64,000 nucleotides of DNA, taken from Tulasnella sp. 424. Taxonomy: Eukaryota > Basidiomycota > Agaricomycetes > Cantharellales > Tulasnellaceae. The translations under genes and the position numbers were made by a program. The notes beneath the pieces were generated by a model. That model was given only the letters and a program-made list of their open reading frames with translations. It made no database searches and was not told the origin of the DNA. The DNA is taken from assembly GCA_019633425.1 (NCBI GenBank), contig WSUB01000015.1:62001-126000 (forward strand), read 5' to 3'. Shown piece by piece: positions 22,830 to 35,834 of the stretch; the stretch's first letter is position 1, and each line of letters starts with the position of its first letter.

Positions 22830-23480
22830 CATCGTTAAGTAACGCCAAGAGAAGAGAAGAGCCAGGAAACAAGGTGAAGAAAAGCGCGGAGGAAGACAGA
22901 TGGGAGAAGGAGAAAAACGATAACCTGCTAATCTTAAACAAGTTGACCCCGAGCCGAGAGAGAGAAAAAACGATGAGAAGCAGGACCGAAGGCAAAAAAA
23001 AAAAGAAGACGAGAGAGGCCGTGTTTTACCATGGAAGGAAAAGAATAAAAGGGGGAGAGAGGCCAGCCAAGCGGGGATCAAATTGGTATATGAAGGGTAG
23101 TAGATGGCTGGGTTGTTCGCCAAACAGGAAAGTGTCCGAGGGGAGAAAAGGGGTAAGTAGAACAGCATCTGGGAGGCTGAGGGGTAAAGAAAAAAAGAGA
23201 CGATCATTGAGGGTTAATGTGACATTGCGCGACCTGATTGTGGAAAATGGGCAAGAGATGAGGGCGATAGAGAGGAACTAGAAGCAAAAAGAAAAAGGAA
23301 AAAAAGATATCAGGGAGGAAAAGGAGTAAAGAAGAAGAACCAGAAATGCTGAGATATGAAGGCAATGCAGATGCCATGTCAAAGCAAGGAGAGAAAACAA
23401 GTCTAGGTGGTTAAAGAAAACCCAAAGAAGAACAATTCAAAGGGAAAGGTCGAGAGGAGTCTCTCTCGCAGTCAAACGCT
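22830..23480. other. Long polypurine tract (A/G-rich on + strand)
   Basis: About 650 bases are dominated by A and G on the + strand, downstream of the minus-strand Ras gene. I see no credible protein. Open frames here are Lys/Arg/Glu-rich by composition. Confidence 0.6.
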
Positions 23481-23594
23481 GTTCGAGGCAAGGAAGTTGA
23501 ATTTACTCGCTCCTCGCCGACAGGGTTTTCTCGGAAGAAGATAGCTCCTGTTACCCCCCTCTCTTCGCTTCTCCCTTTCCCTCACTCCGAGCCC

Positions 23595-24569
23595 CTACAC
23601 AATTACGCATTTCGGGTTCCTCTTTTTCGGCTTGCCTTGCGGTATTTCCGGATGATGCGGCGTCGCGTTGTTCGCGATTGGGTCCGCATCGCCGTTTGGT
23701 AAAGCTCCATCTCGCTTGGCCCGAAGCGCCCTGATAAGGGTGCTAAAGAGGCGATCGACGTTGAGCGCCGTCCGCGCGCTGGTCTCGAGGAACTCGCAAC
23801 CGAGCTTCCGAGCGTATTGAGCACCTTCCTCCTTTAGCACCTCCCGCTCCGACTGCCTGTCCGCTTTGTTGCCGACTAAGATGAACGTGCAGTTCTCGCC
23901 CTTGACGCGAACCATGCTCTGTCGGAAGACTTCGAGCCGGTCGAAGCTGGCTCGTGAAGTGATCGAATACACGAGGACGAATCCCTGGCCTTCCCTAAAA
24001 AAACACCGAGGAAGTTAATGTTAGCAAAGGCATGCAGGTGACAAAGTTGTATAACCGAGGGAGGTTTATGGAGCACACTCTCACCTGATCCATTGGTCCC
24101 GGAGAGTTGCGTATTCCTCTGGTTAGCGGGTTGCAATTATGACTAGTCAGTCCGATCGGTCTGACACCGAGGAGCCGGCTCGGGATGGCCCAAACCTCCC
24201 CACGCGCGCGATCAAGCAGTGCTCACCTTGCCCGGCAGTGTCGATGACTTCAATGAAGCACATGCGGTCGTCGACCATCGCTTGCTTGCGGTAAGCATCT
24301 TCTATCGTCGGATCATAGGTCTAAACGTGTGAGAGGTCAAGCGTTAGTGAGCAAAAAGGCCTGGTTTCCCGACTTGAGAGATCGCGCACCTCGACGAAGC
24401 AGCCCAGCATGTACTAGGAAAATGAGAGAAAAAAAGCGCCGCAATGCGTCAGTCGAAACCCGAATGCTGTGGCTGGATAGGGAAGGGATGGGAGATAGCT
24501 CACTTGCACGGCTAATGCGGTCTTGCCCACACCACCATCTCCAAGCACGGTGATTCTCCAGTTATCCAT
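23595..24569 (-). CDS. Ras-family small GTPase
   Basis: A GTP-dependent signalling switch of about 205 residues in five exons, starting [20 protein letters not shown] at 24569. The P-loop is GDGGVGKT, where human Ras has GAGGVGKS. The effector region is [11 protein letters not shown], switch II is [15 protein letters not shown], and the base-recognition motifs NKAD and ETSA are present. The C-terminus has a basic stretch (KPKKRNPK) and the CAAX box CVIV, predicting prenylation and plasma-membrane attachment. Introns split the protein after AVQ, after CFVE, within the codon after DTAGQ, and after DQWI. All nucleotide-binding motifs are intact. It belongs to the Ras/Rsr1 clade by motif; which subgroup needs a tree. 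Confidence 0.93.
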
Positions 24570-25100
24570 AGCAATCTAGGCTAAAGTAAACAGCGAGTCT
24601 TCGTTCGATTTCAGCTTGGGTTGTTTTTTGCTTGCGAGAGGGGGGTCGGCTAGAGCGGAAAAGGTCGGGAGTGGTTGAGGTGCAAGGATGGGATGAGGAT
24701 GAGGTCAGGGGAAGGGCGTTACGGGCTGGACCAAGCAAAGAAGTCGTCGGAGTGAGAGAGCAAGGGAAGGGGGGGGAGGTGATGATTCAAAAGGTTGATT
24801 TGAACGCGATGAGAATGTGCGAACTGTGTCGATGATCGTACAGAGGTCGTTGCGGTCGTTAAAAGGGAGCTGGGTGTGGGAGGGGGCGGGGGTAGAGGGA
24901 GGGATGGAGGGGAAGGGAGAAGAGAGGTGGTCACTTTGGATGAAGAAGAGAATGAAACCTCCGCTCTCTCCGTTCCCCCGCCCGGGTCAGGTTCGCATCC
25001 CTGACATCCCAGAACCAGTCAATCTCAGTTCATCCATCATTCCCTCATCCAGATACCAATAAGCCCGCCCTCTCTCCCATCCAACGCATTTTTTTTTCTT
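24570..25100 (-). promoter_or_regulatory. CT-rich promoter region of the Ras gene
   Basis: The + strand is strongly G/A-rich (for example 24765-24780 and 24870-24930), so the coding strand is pyrimidine-rich just upstream of the Ras start. Confidence 0.4.
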
Positions 25101-28100
25101 TTTTTTCCAGCGTCCACGTCGACTCGAACGACGGCATCTCACCACCCGGACCTTGCGGGGGGAGGGAGTGTAAGCTCGTGCATGCCAAAAAAGCAAAGGC
25201 CCTTTTGCGTGCCCGAGTCTGTGGTCCAATCTTCCGCTTGATCTCTATTCTTCTTTTGTGCCGCTCTATCGGACGATCACTTATTTGCTGGCTGATAATC
25301 ATGAGAACAAGCTCGACATGAAGAACAGAACCCACATTTCAACCCTTTGAGCCGTGCTTCTCTTTACCCACTTCCAAACCCAACGCAAAATAGGCCAACA
25401 CCACGTTTCCTCCGTCGTACGCCTCTCCTCTCTCGGGGAAGTTGGAGTCACCCCGGGAAGTGATGGGGCAAATTCATCATTTTCCTATCGTTTTTTTACC
25501 CTTACTTTTTTACATTATAGTCACGCATTTGGGCCCCTCCTCCGTGGCGCGCCGCTCAAATTCCGAATTCACGCCATTTTACATTTTGGAAGGCAAAGGC
25601 AGTAATCATCCCCCCCACTGGTTACATACCCGCTCTACTCCGGAATCCGGGATTCCCACCCGAGCCGCGTGTAAGGCACCATACACCACGGCCCAATAGC
25701 CACCCTCCTTTTCGCCCTTCCATTGAACAGACATAAAGCTGCATCTCGCGAGACACACTTTCTGTCAAAGTTTGTCGTAATAAGTGAATCTAAGGAACCG
25801 ATACTAGTCCAACTTCTCGCACGGGGTCTGTGTGAGATCGGGAGGATCGCTAGGGACCGGATCGGGAATGAGCACCTCCGTCCTTTTTTTTCCTTCCCCC
25901 TGAACCTCTCTCGCTCGTCGAGAGCCTCGATGCTGCCGTGAGAGCGAATCCAGAGGGACCAGGAGGGCACCTCGCCTTTTGCGAGCTGCAGGGCGCAGAA
26001 AGGAACGAGGTCCACCCGATGCACCACCTGTCCACTTTTCCGCGATTCTTGCGCTCCTCCTCTCCATTCAGTCCAATATGAACCACCGGGAAAACTCCCG
26101 CGCTCGATACCTTCCAAAGTCCCAAAATTACTTAGTTCACATATTTCCTTGATGAGAGAACGTTAATTTAGTTATTGTTTTTTTTTTCTTCACCATTCGA
26201 GCGAGAAGGGGTTTACATACTGGGCTGGCCATCGATAGGCCTTCGATTCCCGTTCTCAAACCTTTTGCTGGTCAGCCTCATCCGACAGGTCACCGCGATC
26301 TAGGAATTTCCTATCCGCGTTGGTCGCACCCATAGAAGGGAACTCGACTAATCCATATCTGGGTTTGTGTGATGTGTCGAAGTAGCCATATGACCAAAAT
26401 GACTTAGGCCCCAATTATTCCAGAAGCGTTTCCCTCGGTGTGGCATATGCTCTGTGCTTTCTGAGATCAAGCCCGGCGGTGAGCTCATACTTGTCCTTTG
26501 ATAACGATATATTATCTTTTCCTGTGCCCGAGAGCGTAATGTCTCTTTGCGCCACCGGAGTTGAAGGGTCGGGCATGACCCTTTATACACGGCTTTCCGT
26601 GAGCCCATCCTGGACGCTCTCGGCTCATGTCCGTATGCACCCACAATGATTTCTAATGATCGGAGGTAAAGCTCCGTGAAAAAATACAACACGATGACGA
26701 ATTTGCAGGGTTGTGCCGTTTTTTTCAATCGAAGCGAACGAGGTGGCGATAGACATTTGGCTCCCCGCCTTAAAATTGCATTGACTGGGAATGGGAAAGC
26801 GGGCGTTTATTGGTCTGTCGATCCTTCGGTTTCACATGTCTAATGGTTCTAGAGCTCCCAGAGCGCAGCAGCAAGTGCTTTCCTCGTGAGAGCATTCGTA
26901 CTTAACATGATGTGTGGATCTCAAGACTCCCCGAGATTGCCTGACGTTCGTCCCTTGGCGAGGGGAGGAAAGAAAAAAACGACGTCTCCGTGAGGCGACC
27001 CGGTGCGCCGTTTCTCCCCCTTCAAAACTCTGTTGTTTATTTACTAATAACCTAATTGGCTCGCCTCCGACGGCGGGCCCCCACGCTCGACCGACCTGTC
27101 GACAAAACGATAGGCTTTAAACTGAGGTCACTCTCGGGCTTCCGTCCTATTAGCTAGCAGGTCAAAGCCCAAGCTCGGCTCGATCGGAGGCAGAGGTACC
27201 GAGCCTCGTTTTAACATTCGCTTCTTCGGAGGCGAGGAGCGTGCGAGCTAGGAGGTCAATGCTGCATGCAGTGCGGTGACAGCCTGACCTCTAATCGTGG
27301 GTTTAAAGGTTTCACAGGTACGGAAGCCTTGGGGGGCTTGGTCAGCTTATCCCCTCGACATTTTGCTCTGACCTCTATCTAACCTTTTCATTATGACGCC
27401 ACGTGCACGAGCAGGGTAGACCAAGCGATCTCCGCGTCGCCTTCGCCGCCTTTCCTCCACCATGCACATCGCCGACGGCAACCCTTCACTGCACTCGAGG
27501 GCCCCCCCGCATCGCAATTAATGATACGGCTCTTCCCGTGAATCTAATCAGTCCTCCCATTCGTTTGAACCCGATCAAAGTGCACCGTTGTTCCTTCGCC
27601 ACCGGTCCTTACATCCGGCTCGGTCCAGATCCATTACCTTCCGCGATAAGTGCTAACCTTTGCCCAGTGCACACGGCGCGAGACAAAGATCAAGACATCT
27701 CTCGTCATCTTATCGAAGATCTGTTGTGTTGTATAGATTGGCAATTCTCGTTATATAGGGAACGGATGCAATTCAGTATACAAAACGAGGTAAGCAGCGC
27801 AAAGACAATTCGTCCCTGCTATCATCACTTGACCGTGCTTACTGTATTTCCCATATTTGACATACCTGAAGATGGTTTACTATATTCGTGATGAGGAAGA
27901 GAAGACGAAGCGGGCGGCTGGCTCTGGTGCACCGTGGACGACCTTCGGCGTCTGAGAGCTTCAGCGTCGCCCAAATCCTCGCTAAGAGCACACAAAACTC
28001 TCGAAATTGGCATTTTAGAGGTGGGGAGGGATCAGGGAAATCATCTCGTATAAATGGGAGGCGAATAGACTGGTCGATCAAAGCGCTTGAACTATGCGGA

Positions 28101-29797
28101 AGAACAATTCTCCCTGGCGCCTTCCAAAATTGAATATCGCAAGTCTGAGTCAAGTCTAGCAAGACGGGGCTGCGCCTTCATACCCCTACCAATGGCTTCA
28201 ACGTAATGGCATAATATTTTAGACAACGACCGAAATTACCGGGTTACCATCAACTGGTTCGACCTGTTCTCGCCGTTCTTCAAGTATAGCCCAGCCCACG
28301 TTAGAATGTCGCACCAAATCACTCTCGATTGCCCATAGAGAATCTCGGCCCGCGGCAACCTGCTGGCATGTTGAGCTAACGACGAGTATGTTCCTCGCCC
28401 AGAAGTCATCCCCCTTGCCGACCTCGAACATGCGAGCGCTGAGCTTGAATACTCTCCATGCGATATCATCTCTTCCAAGCCTCTTGTCTAGACCCGCGAA
28501 CAGGATGAAGATGCATTGGCGACATGAACGCTGCATGCTCGTCTTGAGAGCTGCCCTGATGTCTTCGTTCGAAATAATGCCAGGAGGTCCTGACAAGCGG
28601 AGCCGTTGCATGGTCCAGGGGGTCGAGAATTGACCAGGCCTTGTAGGAGAAAGCATGCGGGTGGTGTGGACATGGATAGCGTCTCATACCGGCTGCGGCG
28701 AAGGCAGAGGTTCGATGGCTCCTCAGTAGGTTGTAGCCGGTTGCCAAGATTTAGAGTCGAGGAGCGAGGGTTCGGGAGCTAAAAAAGGATTGCAATTCGG
28801 CAAGTGCAGAAGGTTCGAGACGTACAGCTGAGATGAAGCGCCTCATCACTACTTGCGTTCAAGGATAGTCGGTCCCCAGCTGTCTAAGGCGCTCATATTC
28901 CACATGGCTACGAACAGTCGATGGGGACCGAGACTAGTCGCGAACTTGGACGGCCGAGCTAGATCGCGAACTTCAGTGCGATTTTGAACAAGTCGCGTTA
29001 TCTTATCTGTGGCCAACGGGGAAACTGTAGCCACACGTGCCCCCCGTCAACGATCAAGGCCTTCCGTTCCCCGGCGTCACCCAATATATCAATAGGTCTT
29101 GTGAATCGTCTCTGACGTCTTATCTGCGTCCAATTACCTCCGATTTACGGCGCCTTGTGGGGGGATAAGCTCCCGCTCCTTGCTAAGGCAAGCAACCATC
29201 GCGGGGCCTGCTGCGTTAGCTCCATTCCATCTCCCAAAATATTTCGTTGGGGATGGCAAAGGGTAACTCTGATGTTGTTGCTAAAAGTGAGTGCTTTTTG
29301 TGGCCGCTGTGAACGATGACGCGAGTGACTTAAGCGATGGTCAAGCTTAACCCGTGGCTCGGATGTTTTGTCTCGCTCAGCATAGGGGCTCGATGAGAAA
29401 CGGCGGGGGCGTGTGTCGGAGGCCGCGGGGTTGGGGGACGTAAGCCCCGTATGTCCGTAAATTCCGTATTGGGGAAACGGAAGGGCTGCAACGCCCGAAG
29501 ACTTCTCCCCAACATTTCAAGATTTATTTCACTTGGACCCCTTCCAGCCAGTCTCCACCGTCTCTCCTCCCTCCGGCAACGTGGGCCTCATTACTCCTCT
29601 TCGCTTTCGGGAACTGCATATATACCCTCGAACAGTTCTCCAAACCCCTCCTCCAACTTTTTCCCTGCTGCCCACCTTAGACCAGTAAGTCGCAGGGCTC
29701 TTTCAGCTTTGAGTATGGACTGGACTGACGAACCGCCCTAGCTAGATTACTCCCTCTCGACCCTACACTCCTAGACGCTCTACACTACTCGAAAAAT
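25101..29797. other. Gene-poor 4.7-kb region
   Basis: No reading frame here shows a recognisable domain or a convincing spliced extension. The longest frames are 25635-26117 (-), 27403-27891 (+) and 28219-28656 (-). The last (146 codons) has protein-like composition but no motif I know, and could be a remnant. No terminal repeats or transposase-like motifs were seen. Confidence 0.4.
29617..29625 (+). promoter_or_regulatory. TATA-like element upstream of the Ser/Pro-rich ORF
   Basis: CATATATAC lies about 175 bases before the ATG at 29798. It is one reason to treat that ORF as a gene. Confidence 0.35.
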
Positions 29798-30139
29798 ATG
29801 TCCTTCACCGTCGCACCGATGACCAAACTCTCGCCTCTCAACCCCGCATTCGCCCGCTCACCACTGTCCCAATCCTCCTCCCCTTCATCGCCCTTGTCGC
29901 CCACTTCATCCTTCTCGAGCCCTAGCTCAAGCCCCTCTTCTCCTACCTCTGGCGCCCGTCCTCTTGCACCAAAACGCGGTCCATCTTTCCCGTCATCTCG
30001 TCCTCTGCGACCATTCGCGAGCGTCAAAACCGCCATCTCTAAGCCCACGGTCAAGATCATCCAGCCACCTGCGGGACTGTGCGGTCCTCAGTTCTTCGTC
30101 CTCAACATGACGCAAGGGGAGCTCGCTCGGCAGGACTAA
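29798..30139 (+). CDS. Small Ser/Pro-rich protein, unknown
   Basis: A single-exon frame of 113 residues. Its first two thirds are Ser/Pro-rich (SPSSPLSPTSSFSSP and similar), with many Ser-Pro sites. The end changes to ordinary composition with an ordered-looking segment (KPTVKIIQPPAGLCGPQFFV, then LNMTQGELARQD). The change in composition and an A at -3 before the ATG favour a real gene, but I do not recognise a family. There is no signal peptide. It could instead be a chance frame in a Pro/Ser-biased stretch. Confidence 0.4.
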   Translation: MSFTVAPMTKLSPLNPAFARSPLSQSSSPSSPLSPTSSFSSPSSSPSSPTSGARPLAPKRGPSFPSSRPLRPFASVKTAISKPTVKIIQPPAGLCGPQFFVLNMTQGELARQD

Positions 30140-31570
30140 GCCGCGGACTGCGAAGAGACTAGTGTGCCATCGCGTTGGGTCTGAAGGCGCAGGTGGAGTG
30201 CCCAACGGCGGCCGTTACCCATGCTATTTCTGCTACTCAAGGTTCAAAATGCTTTATCATCATCCTCCTTTTTATATGCTCTTGGTCAGTCCTGTGACTT
30301 ATTTTCCCCTTCCCGTTGTTGTCAACGTTCCAAAAAGAACACTTGATCGTCGTTCCACCTCTTTTTCTCTTCCTCTTCTCTTGGCCTCGGGTCCGTTTTA
30401 TTATTGCCATCTTGCTACCGGCCTGTCCTCTCTCCTCTTGTTGTACTGCTACTCCGCCTCCGTAATTGTCTGGTTTCGAATATGTCGCTATGGGTTCATA
30501 ACTTTGAATCGAACAAGACAGTGCACTTCCAAACTTTGGGACCGACGAATCGAGGCCCAGCACGTTGACGTAGCATATGTGCGACGAATTCTCGAGTGCG
30601 ACGTCACAACAAAAACTGGCTTCGATCTCGGCTTCGGTCTATCTTTGAATTCCCGGGGAACAGATTCGCACGGTTGGGAACCATGAAATCTATCGGCCGA
30701 AAAGGTGAAGCCTGCGTTCTACTACGTGTAACTCGTCCCGTGCTACCTCGTAATAAATATCGCCGACGGCTTTGCAAATGATTGAACCAAATTCGTATAA
30801 AATGGTCCTGCAGCTAGTTTGAATCAAGTTCAGGCCATTTCAGACGGCTTTTTGGCTACCGTCGGCAAGGAGATGGCAGGGCTGGGTCACAGAACAAGGG
30901 TAGAACTTGAATGGGAAGGACTTGTAAAGAGCTCTTGAATGCCCAACTGCAAAGGGTTAGTCCCTTTCCATTCCTGTCAAAGCACTCTCACTTAGGAAAC
31001 TAGCGAACGGTCCCACTTCGTTGTACGAGACCAATGTGCAGCGTAACATTCTACACTAATATGCAGGAGAAAGATAGTCAACAGGAGAAATGTGTACTCG
31101 TTTAGATAACGATAATTCATGTTGTTGCGGTGGAGCTTAAATATAAAGAAGTTCGCGGCAGGCCGGGTCCCGAGCACTCGTTGAAGCATCGATCTCACTT
31201 GGCAATCATCGACAGTCCTACCGCTTCGGGGTGACTAGACCTCGTTTGGGTGGTTTCTAGTGTTCTGTGACATGTGATATAAGGAACCCGATTCTCAATT
31301 AATTACGATCGGGAGCAGGCCTGTTCCGTCGACGTATTCACCATACGGTACCTATCTTAAATACATCCCCCTTCTATCAATTCATATCGTATAAGAAGGC
31401 TTTGGATCCATATCAACCACGCTTTGCATTTCAGTTCATTAACCCTTTGATATCACATTGGTGGCGCAGTTTGGTGTTTGTTCACTGGGAACGCCTCGCC
31501 TCAAGACTTCGACCACCCACCCCCGTGACACGTTCCTTCATCCGAAAGCAACTGACAGCATTTAGGTCAT
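30140..31570. other. Intergenic, no supported gene
   Basis: Pyrimidine-rich at 30240-30450. Nothing recognisable is encoded up to the chromodomain gene. Confidence 0.4.
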
Positions 31571-34500
31571 ATGTCCGAAGGAGAAGAAGAAGAATTCGAA
31601 GTTCGTACGTCCGAATCTTATTCGATGCATCCCTCTTAGACTTCTGCTCATGTCGTTCAACGAACAGAGGTAGTTCAGGAAGCTGAGTATAAACCGGTGG
31701 ATGGCGCGAACAAGCCAGAGACTATGGTCCGTGCTTTATTTTGGAATTTTCCTGCCAGCTACTAACATCGCTTCCCGCCTATCGCAGTGTTATCTTGTGA
31801 GGGTATGTAGGATATTCCACCGACCGTCTTGTGGCTGCTGGTTCAACGACGAATCTCTGGAAACCAGTGGTGGGGATATGGCGCGGAAGACGACACGTAA
31901 GTGTTGACGGATCAAGAAGGCAATCGAGTGAAGGTCTCAAATTCTATAAAACAGCTGGGAACCGGAAGGGAACTTTGACGGACCCGGGTCAAAGGCACTG
32001 CTTGAACGCTTCTGGCGAAGCGTCGGCGTGCCCCGTTTTGAGGCTAGCCATGACCTTCGCTACATTGCGCACGGGAGTTGGATCGGTGCGCTCGCTTTTT
32101 TTCCCCTCATATACACGTGGGTTAAGAAACGACTGAAAAATTGGGCGGGGGATTCCGGCAGGTCAAGAGATGAGAAACTTCGAAAGAGAGAAGAAGCGGA
32201 TGGAGGACGGAACTTTGGGACAAGTGGTACGATGCAACTATACGCCATATATAAACCTGCGCTGAATTGATACCAGGATGAAGATGAAGATGACCCTGTG
32301 AAAAAACCGCCTCCAAAGGAGCCGAAGCCCAAGAAACGCAAGAAGGACAAGGAAGTGAAACCCGAGCGAGCGATCAAGGTCAAACCCAAAAAGCCTTCTG
32401 TTGGGCCAAAGGAGGAAGAGAAGAAAAAGGGCAAGGAGAAGGCGAAACCCAACAGTGCTGGGGCTTTCGATATTGATTTGAATGACGAACCAACGGTGCG
32501 CATATCATCAGGTGCAATGCGATTTGGAATGCTAACTAGCGGTGCTCTTTATAGAAACCTGCGAGGAAGGAAAAGACAATCAAGTTGACAGGTGGCGCTT
32601 CAAAGCGTTCGCGCGTGTCTACTCCGAGCGAAGCCGAGTCGGACGACGATATTCCACTGCAGCTGGCGGCCGCCCACGCACCTCCGAAAAAGAAAAAACG
32701 CTCCGCCAAACAAAATGTGGTGGCGGAGACTTCGAAGGCTGGTGCAAAGCTCTCCGGAGTAGGGTCGGGTCCTTTGTTCCGCTCGTCGTCGCCAGAGGCT
32801 GGGGACGGAACACCAGAAGAGTTTTTCTCAACCATCACTCCGGCCACAAGTAAACAGCGCCAGAAGACAAAGAGCAAGTCTTTGACTCCCGTTCAAGTCT
32901 CGTCTTCTCTACCTGCGAAAGATCCACCGTTCGTTGCTCGAAAAGAGGCGGAGGTGGGAGAAGCTGGACCATCGAAGCCTCATGCAGCCCCAGAGTCGAA
33001 AGACCAACAACGTCCTCCCGTCTCCCGAATGCTTTCCACTCAATCTCGGCCAGTCATATCCGCTGATTCGCCCGCCCCGGTATCCACCGCAGACAAGGTA
33101 ACTGCTGCCTCACCAGTCCCTATGGAGGGAGTCGCGTCAACGTCGAAACCCACCAGTGCAACCATGGAGGTGCACGCCCCACCTGTCCCCGAACTACCTC
33201 GCAAAGAAGACTTTGTTGTGCCGACACCCGGAGTGAACAAGCATCGTGGATCAAGACTCAAGATGTTAAGCGACAAGTCCGATGTTGTAAAAGCAGTCCC
33301 GCCGGACGCTCCGTCATTTAGGCGGCAAATTGGTGGCAAGTTTGTCAAGGTCTCTCTTAAACCTGAAGCTGCCAAGCCGAAATCCTCGGCTGACAGCAGC
33401 GCACCTGCACACTCTCCCAAATCCCCGGACGCGGCGCGTCCCGTTCCTTCATCGACTGGGTCCATCGCACTAGCGATTTCCCCTCCCGCAGGAGATTCGA
33501 GACGCCCGTCAGCGTACAGTCACAGTCCACCAACGGAACCGCAGGGTGCTCTCAATCAGTGGTCTGATGGGCAAATGGTCATGTCGCCTGTTCACGGTGC
33601 TGGTTTGGATGATCTAGCAGACATGGTTGACGATGCATTCGCAAACCCTGGTGCGGGTTCGAGTGGATTGGCTAAACTTCCGATGAAGGGTGCGGTCTCT
33701 ACTGTGGCCTCTACAGTGGAAGCGCCGTCCTTGAGTTTTCTTCGAGATCTTTTCGAGACTGCGCCTGCAACGAAGTAAGTAGTCTAGCACTGTTGTTCCG
33801 AGCTCTGGACTGAGTTGGGGACTGCTTTAATTTTCAGCAACTTGGCTCAGACCGTTTGGTCGGGCAGTATACGGTTGCCTACTAGCAGCAACTCGGACGC
33901 CACATACGACCTACAGGTTGCGATGGGCGACGTTGTATCTGAACCTCTCGCTCCACCTATTCAAGTCGTGTTATCAGAACAGACAATCCATCTACATGGT
34001 CTTTACCCCACGGACGTATATTTGCAGCTTATCCAACCTGCATTCGGAGCACCCACCCATTTCGCCGTCCTTCAAGCAACGCTGCAGACAGAAACCAGCC
34101 GCTTGCAACACCTCATGGCGTTCTTGCGAGACACGAATCAAGTACGTCATCCATACTGGGGACTTTTCATCCCGGTGCTTAAGCTGTTTTTCGAGCAGGT
34201 CTCGCTATCCTTCTTCAAGACTAGCGGTGGAAATGCTCGTTCACCTTACATGATGGTGATCTTCCCTTCCGAGCACGCTGCTTTGCGCCAATCATTTGCC
34301 ATTCCCCGCACACATTCAAGTCGACCAGATACTCTTCTCGCCGCGATAGTGAAGCAGCTCCACCCAGTGGAGTTTTCAGTCACTGCTCCGGTGGCTTCTG
34401 ATTCTGCAGTGGTGAGAGATGAGCCACCTTCGTTGCAACAAGCCATATCGCTCCTAGGATTAACACCAGAGCACACTCGAGAATTCAAAGAAGCCACATT

Positions 34501-35613
34501 TGCACTATTCCCCGATGATCGTGGGCATGACATGGATTACGACGCTAAAGCTCTCGAAACGTATCTAATCAAAGTCATGGGCGGCACGCGAGTCCCCCAT
34601 ACAAGCCCCGATGCTAAGTATATCTTCATCCATGCCAAGGGCCGTCATCGCCTGGAACGGCTGCACAAGCTACATGAGCGCCGTCGTGAAAATCCTCAGG
34701 TTGCCTTTTACGCCTACGGGTGGGACGTTGGTATTGATCCTCAAACGGCGGGCGTTAGAAGTGTCTGGGAGATTGGTGCGTTGACTCTCACCCCCCGAGC
34801 CATTTACAAATGCTTTGTTCACTGCCACTGACGTGCTTATTACGATAGGAGGGATCATGGCTTTCACGCCTCGGGCAATCATCGACCATCCTGACAAGAT
34901 TCGAAAGCTACTTGTTGAGGCGCAGGAAGATCCATTCTGGGAGATTTACCTCACACCGGGAGTAATCGCGCTAGTGGATGAACTTTCAGCACTACAACGT
35001 GATGAGTCATCCCCCGCCAAGGAGTGAGTCACCGATTTCATCTGCGTGCCCAAATAAAGTATCCGACCTTCTTTTGAAGTGCCTTGCATAGTCTGCTCCC
35101 TCTCTTCAACAAGGGCAAGTACCACCGTGCCAACATAACTTTAGGCATGCCCAGCTCAGATATCGATCCAATCATCTGGGCATACAATCAAATGAGGATC
35201 TCGGAGCAATCCGTGGTGGAAATACTCGACGACTGCGCGGCGTCGTTCCAAGAAAAGTATTCTTCCATGGTAGCAGCTGCTGCATCTGACCCTTCTTCCA
35301 CTGCCGCGCAAAAATCGCTCCTCAGCCAAGCGACGGCTCCCGAGATTAGTGCTGTAGAACGAGCGGTTGAGAAAGAGTTGATTTGGGACTTGCAACTCTT
35401 GCAATTGAAACCGGAGTTAGCGATGTACAGGCGATGCGTCCTCATTGTGAGTGACCATCAAGGTCGACCTGGGGGCATTCCGGTGAGTGGGGAGAATATG
35501 TTCTCTGGAGCTTCGTGGCCCGGTACCTTACTGATGGGGGCTTTGGATAGATCGAGGTCTTGACTCCGTCTGTGTTTGATTTCAGGGGCAAGACGAACCG
35601 TCCGCTTATGTAA
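31571..35613 (+). CDS. Chromodomain protein, Chp1-like architecture
   Basis: A predicted chromatin reader of roughly 1,080 residues. The start MSEGEEEEFEV at 31571 opens a chromodomain assembled over five short exons: FEVQVVQEAEY, then CYLVRWWGYGAEDD-TWEP, then a C-terminal helix ALLERFWRSVG. The aromatic residues expected to cage methyl-lysine are present. A basic Lys/Pro-rich segment (about 32300-32490) and about 400 disordered Ser/Pro residues follow. An ordered region then begins VWSGSIRLP, a pattern resembling a SPOC domain, and continues through VWEIGGIMAFTPRAI to about 35440. Chromodomain plus C-terminal SPOC and PIN-like domains is the layout of fission-yeast Chp1 in the RITS silencing complex, so this is a plausible homologue by inference. 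The last exon is uncertain: the favoured stop is at 35611-35613. Confidence 0.78.
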
Positions 35614-35834
35614 TGTATGTCAAGTGGGCATATGGGGTGAGAGGAGTTATATTTGCAACTACCCTACGCCTCGAATGCGCGTCGTCCCGAGGTCATCTAC
35701 TCCGGCATCCACTCTCAGCTACACGACCCATAGTAACATATCGAAAAACTATCTGAATACAAAATACACGAGCGTAGATCTGTTGAACTCCTCGACCACC
35801 GTGGTATCACAAGGGCCATTAATACACCGATTTC

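Noticed and set aside
28219..28656. 146-codon minus-strand frame with protein-like composition
   Set aside because: No recognisable motif, and overlapping frames of similar length on the other strand; possibly a remnant.
32060..32503. 147-codon minus-strand frame, Phe/Ser-rich
   Set aside because: Antisense of the Lys-rich segment of the chromodomain gene.
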